Shown: positions 11,806 through 14,756 of the stretch, one piece after another
How the letters are laid out: every line of letters starts with the position of its first letter
Numbering within the stretch: the first letter of the stretch is position 1
DNA from: Acidobacteriota bacterium
GTDB taxonomy: Bacteria > Acidobacteriota > Vicinamibacteria > Vicinamibacterales > UBA2999
Reading direction: 5' to 3'
Length of the DNA stretch: 14,756 bases
Assembly (NCBI GenBank): GCA_947465645.1
Contig: CANIBQ010000113.1
Span: 1 to 14,756, forward strand
Translations under genes and position numbers: made by a program
The notes under the pieces: generated by a model
Seen by the model: only the letters and a program-made list of their open reading frames with translations
What the model was told of the DNA's origin: nothing
Database searches by the model: none

Positions 11806-14756
11806 ATGCGCATGTTCGCGAAGTTTGTACCCCTGCTCCTGTGGGCAGTCCTGATACTCGTTCCCACCACCGCGTTCGCCCAGGGCTCGATTGCTGGGAC
11901 CGTCAAAGACACCTCTGGCGCCGTCATGCCCGGGGTCACCGTTGAAGCCGCCAGCCCGGTGCTGATTGAGAAAGTCCGCACCGCGGTCACGGACGGCAAC
12001 GGCCGCTTCCAGATTATCGACCTGCGGCCCGGTGCCTACACGGTCACCTTCACGCTCGCCGGCTTCAACACCGTGCGGCGCGACGGCATCGCGATGAGCG
12101 GCTCCGGCGCCGTGTCGGTCGACGCCGAGCTGCGCGTCGGCGCGCTGGAAGAAACCATCACGGTGACGGGCGAAGCGCCCGTTGTCGACACGACGAGCGT
12201 GGCGAAGCAGCAGGTGCTGAACTCCGAACTGGTCGACGCGCTGCCGACCGCGCGCAACTACTTCGGCCTTGCCCGCATGATCCCCGGGACCTCCGGCGGC
12301 GGCAACGACGTCGGCGGGTCGTTGATTCAGGACGTCGGTCAGAGCGTCACCGTGCACGGCAGCCGCAACACCGACCAGCGCATCACCGCCAACGGTGTGA
12401 ACACGATGACGCTGCAGGCAGGCGGCAACATCGGCGGCCAGACCCCCGACCTCGGCTCCGCGGCTGAAGTCACGGTCGACACGACCTCGCTCGGCGCCGA
12501 TCTGCCGACCGGTGGTATTCGCATCAACTTCGTCCCGCGCGACGGCGGCAACCGGTTCACGAACGCAACGTTCTTCACGTTCGCGAACAAGAGCATGCAG
12601 GGCGACAATTTCTCGTCGGAACTGCAGGCCGCCGGCCTCGGCACGCCGAACAAGGTTCGCAAGAACTGGGACGTCAACGAGTCGATCGGCGGCCCGATCA
12701 AGCGCGACAAGGTCTGGTTCTGGTTCTCGACCCGCTACAACTCGACGGAGAACGAGGCGCCGATCTTCCTGAACGCCAATGCCTACAACCCCAACGAGTG
12801 GCTCTACGTGCCGAAGACCGGCAGCCCGGCCATCACCAAGGGGAACCAGTTCAACAACAGCATCCGCGTCACGTGGCAGGCGTCGTCGAAGGTCAAGCTC
12901 GCCGGCACCTATAAGGCCGACAAGTGGTGCAACTGCCCGAGCGATATCACGGCGATCCGGTCGTTCGAGGCGGGCCGTGACCGGCGCTTCCCGCGCCTGC
13001 GCCAGGAGCACGGAGAGATCACTTCGCCGATCACCAATCGACTGCTGTTCGAAGCGGTCGGTCTGCATCTCTACGAGCGCTGGGGCGACATGCACCTGCG
13101 TTCCGCCACGGGCTCCCTGACGACTGCGCAGGAAGCGATCCAGAAGCAGATGATCTCGGTGACCGAGCAGAGCAGCGGTCTCGTCTATCGCGCCCGCGCG
13201 ACCAACAACAACACGCAGGTGCCGAGCTGGTCGTACCGCGCGGCGGCGTCCTACGTCACCGGCACGCACGCCGTGAAGGTCGGGCTCAACCGCACCCACG
13301 GGTACCTCAACGAGTACCAGTACGCCGAGAACCCGCTCAGCTACCGCTTCAACAACGGCGTGCCGAACCAGCTGACGCTGCAGGCGCGGCCGTTCCGGTC
13401 GATCAGCAACCTCGACAACGACCTCGGCTTCTTCGTCCAGGATCGCTGGTCGCTGGATCGCCTGACGCTGAACCTGGCGCTGCGCTACGACTACTTCGCG
13501 AGCAGCTTCCCGGAACAGACGCTGGGTTCGACTGTCTACACCCCCGGCCGGAACATCACGTTCCCCGAGCAGAGCAACCTCGCGTGGAAGGACCTGACCT
13601 ACCGCACGGGCATGGCGTATGACCTGACGGGTGGCGGCAAGACGGCCCTCAAGGTGGCGTTCAACAAGTACCTGCTCGGCCAGACGCTGAACGGGATCGG
13701 ACGCAACCCGAACCCGGTTCTCGCCCTTGCCACCTCCACGAACCGTGCGTGGACCGACGCGAACCGCAACTTCGTGCCGGATTGTGACCTGCTCAACCCG
13801 GGCGCGCAGAGCCCGGCGACGACAGGGAGCATCGACACGTGCGGCGCGAACTCGGAGAGCACCTTCGGCACGGCGCGCGCCGGAGAAACCTACGACAAGG
13901 ACCTGCTCACCGGCTTCGGCAACCGCCCGGCCAACTGGGAGTTCTCGACCAGCATTCAGCACGAGCTGATGCGCGGGGTTGCGCTCGACGTCGGCTACTT
14001 CCGCCGCGTCTGGAAGAACTTCCAGGTGACCGACAACCTCCTCGTCACGGCGAGCGACTTCACGACGTTCAACCTGACCGCGCCGACCGATTCGCGGCTG
14101 GAGAACAGCGGCCAGACGATCACCGGCCTGCGCAACGTCGTCCCCGCCAAGTTCGGCCAGACCCTGAACCACAACACGCTGGCGGACAAGTACGGCAAGC
14201 AGATCGACCACTGGAACGGCGTTGACGTGAGCGTCAATGCGCGGCTGGCGGGCGGTCTGATGTTCCAGGCGGGCGTGAGCACCGGCAAGCAGATTGAGGA
14301 CGACTGCGAGGTCGTCGCCAAGCTGCCCGAGCTGAACAGCGGCGCCAACATGCGGCCGCTCGGCTTCTGCCATCGCGAGGAGCCGCTGCTGACCCAGTTC
14401 AAGGGCTACGGCGTCTACACGCTGCCGAAGGTTGACGTGCAGATTTCGGGCACGTTCCGCAGCACGCCCGGTGCGCAGTTCAACGCGAACTACACCGCGA
14501 CCAATGCGATCCTCGCGTCGAACTCGACGCTGGGCCGTCCGCTCTCCGGCGGGGGGTCGAACATCACCGTTGCGCTGCTGCCGCCTAACTCGAAGTACAT
14601 GGACCGTCGCACCGAGCTCGACATGCGCTTCGGTAAGGTGCTCCGGTTCGGCCGGGCCCGTTCGGTTGTCAGCCTGGACCTGTTCAACGCGCTGAACTCA
14701 GCCGCGCTGATCACGGTCAACGAGGCGTTCGCCTCGTGGCAGCGTCCGACGCAGAT
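11806..14756 (+). CDS. TonB-dependent receptor (Oar-like), copy 2, cut at right window edge
   Basis: 983 codons are visible with no stop. By alignment to copy 1 only about 20-25 residues are missing. The order is the same: signal peptide (MRMFAKFVPLLLWAVLILVP then TTAFA, cleavage before Gln26), carboxypeptidase-regulatory-like domain (GSIAGTVKDTSGAVMPGVTV), TonB-box-like EETITVTGEAP, plug domain (RNYFGLARMIPGTSGGGNDV is identical in both) and beta-barrel. The N-terminal 250 residues are nearly identical to copy 1 and the barrel is more divergent, with small indels in predicted loops (for example around 13500-13560 and 13790-13860). DKWCNCP is kept. Conserved periplasmic parts with varied barrel loops suggest a common TonB partner but a different ligand. 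The substrate is unknown. Confidence 0.92.
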   Translation, partial: MRMFAKFVPLLLWAVLILVPTTAFAQGSIAGTVKDTSGAVMPGVTVEAASPVLIEKVRTAVTDGNGRFQIIDLRPGAYTVTFTLAGFNTVRRDGIAMSGSGAVSVDAELRVGALEETITVTGEAPVVDTTSVAKQQVLNSELVDALPTARNYFGLARMIPGTSGGGNDVGGSLIQDVGQSVTVHGSRNTDQRITANGVNTMTLQAGGNIGGQTPDLGSAAEVTVDTTSLGADLPTGGIRINFVPRDGGNRFTNATFFTFANKSMQGDNFSSELQAAGLGTPNKVRKNWDVNESIGGPIKRDKVWFWFSTRYNSTENEAPIFLNANAYNPNEWLYVPKTGSPAITKGNQFNNSIRVTWQASSKVKLAGTYKADKWCNCPSDITAIRSFEAGRDRRFPRLRQEHGEITSPITNRLLFEAVGLHLYERWGDMHLRSATGSLTTAQEAIQKQMISVTEQSSGLVYRARATNNNTQVPSWSYRAAASYVTGTHAVKVGLNRTHGYLNEYQYAENPLSYRFNNGVPNQLTLQARPFRSISNLDNDLGFFVQDRWSLDRLTLNLALRYDYFASSFPEQTLGSTVYTPGRNITFPEQSNLAWKDLTYRTGMAYDLTGGGKTALKVAFNKYLLGQTLNGIGRNPNPVLALATSTNRAWTDANRNFVPDCDLLNPGAQSPATTGSIDTCGANSESTFGTARAGETYDKDLLTGFGNRPANWEFSTSIQHELMRGVALDVGYFRRVWKNFQVTDNLLVTASDFTTFNLTAPTDSRLENSGQTITGLRNVVPAKFGQTLNHNTLADKYGKQIDHWNGVDVSVNARLAGGLMFQAGVSTGKQIEDDCEVVAKLPELNSGANMRPLGFCHREEPLLTQFKGYGVYTLPKVDVQISGTFRSTPGAQFNANYTATNAILASNSTLGRPLSGGGSNITVALLPPNSKYMDRRTELDMRFGKVLRFGRARSVVSLDLFNALNSAALITVNEAFASWQRPTQ

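Noticed and set aside
11722..14373. 883-codon antisense ORF opposite receptor copy 2
   Set aside because: Shadow of the receptor coding strand in GC-rich DNA; no motifs, and it also crosses the ribosome binding site region.

Overview
The window is GC-rich, densely coding bacterial DNA, and everything recognisable in it fits an Acidobacteriota chromosome (I would guess Vicinamibacteria). The pointers are two Oar-like TonB-dependent receptors with an N-terminal carboxypeptidase-regulatory-like domain, a TPR-tailed membrane 'spermidine synthase'-like protein, and the gene style overall. This taxonomic call is inference; there is no rRNA gene here.

Left part (1-5078): a sulfur-related locus built around a divergent control region at about 1613-1910. 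On the minus strand lie cysD and cysN (ATP sulfurylase, first step of sulfate assimilation; cysN runs off the left edge). On the plus strand lie a DsbD-N-domain lipoprotein, an Rrf2-family regulator with four cysteines, a TSUP (TauE/SafE) transporter and an OprO/OprP-type porin. They are packed so tightly (1-nt gap, 39-nt gap, ATGA overlap) that they look like one transcription unit. A reasonable reading is an outer-membrane porin and an inner-membrane anion carrier for sulfur oxyanions, a thiol/Fe-S sensing regulator, and the activating enzyme for sulfate.

The most notable element is the cysD leader. A short minus-strand ORF (1748-1843) with six cysteine codons within eight is followed by a hairpin, a potential antiterminator pairing and a strong intrinsic terminator, all between a candidate promoter and cysD. 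This is the layout of a ribosome-mediated cysteine attenuator. As far as I know it has not been described for this kind of organism.

Right part (5079-14756): two paralogous TonB-dependent receptors (5419-8439, complete; 11806 to the right edge, nearly complete) flank a membrane aminopropyltransferase-like protein with C-terminal TPRs. That middle gene carries a single-base frameshift near 8800 and a REP-like palindrome within its coding sequence. The receptors share a conserved segment just before their start codons, pointing to duplication. Intrinsic terminators separate the units. The two intergenic stretches over 300 nt (5079-5418 and 11421-11805) hold terminators, leader hairpins, short direct repeats and the receptor ribosome binding sites, but no further genes that I can support.
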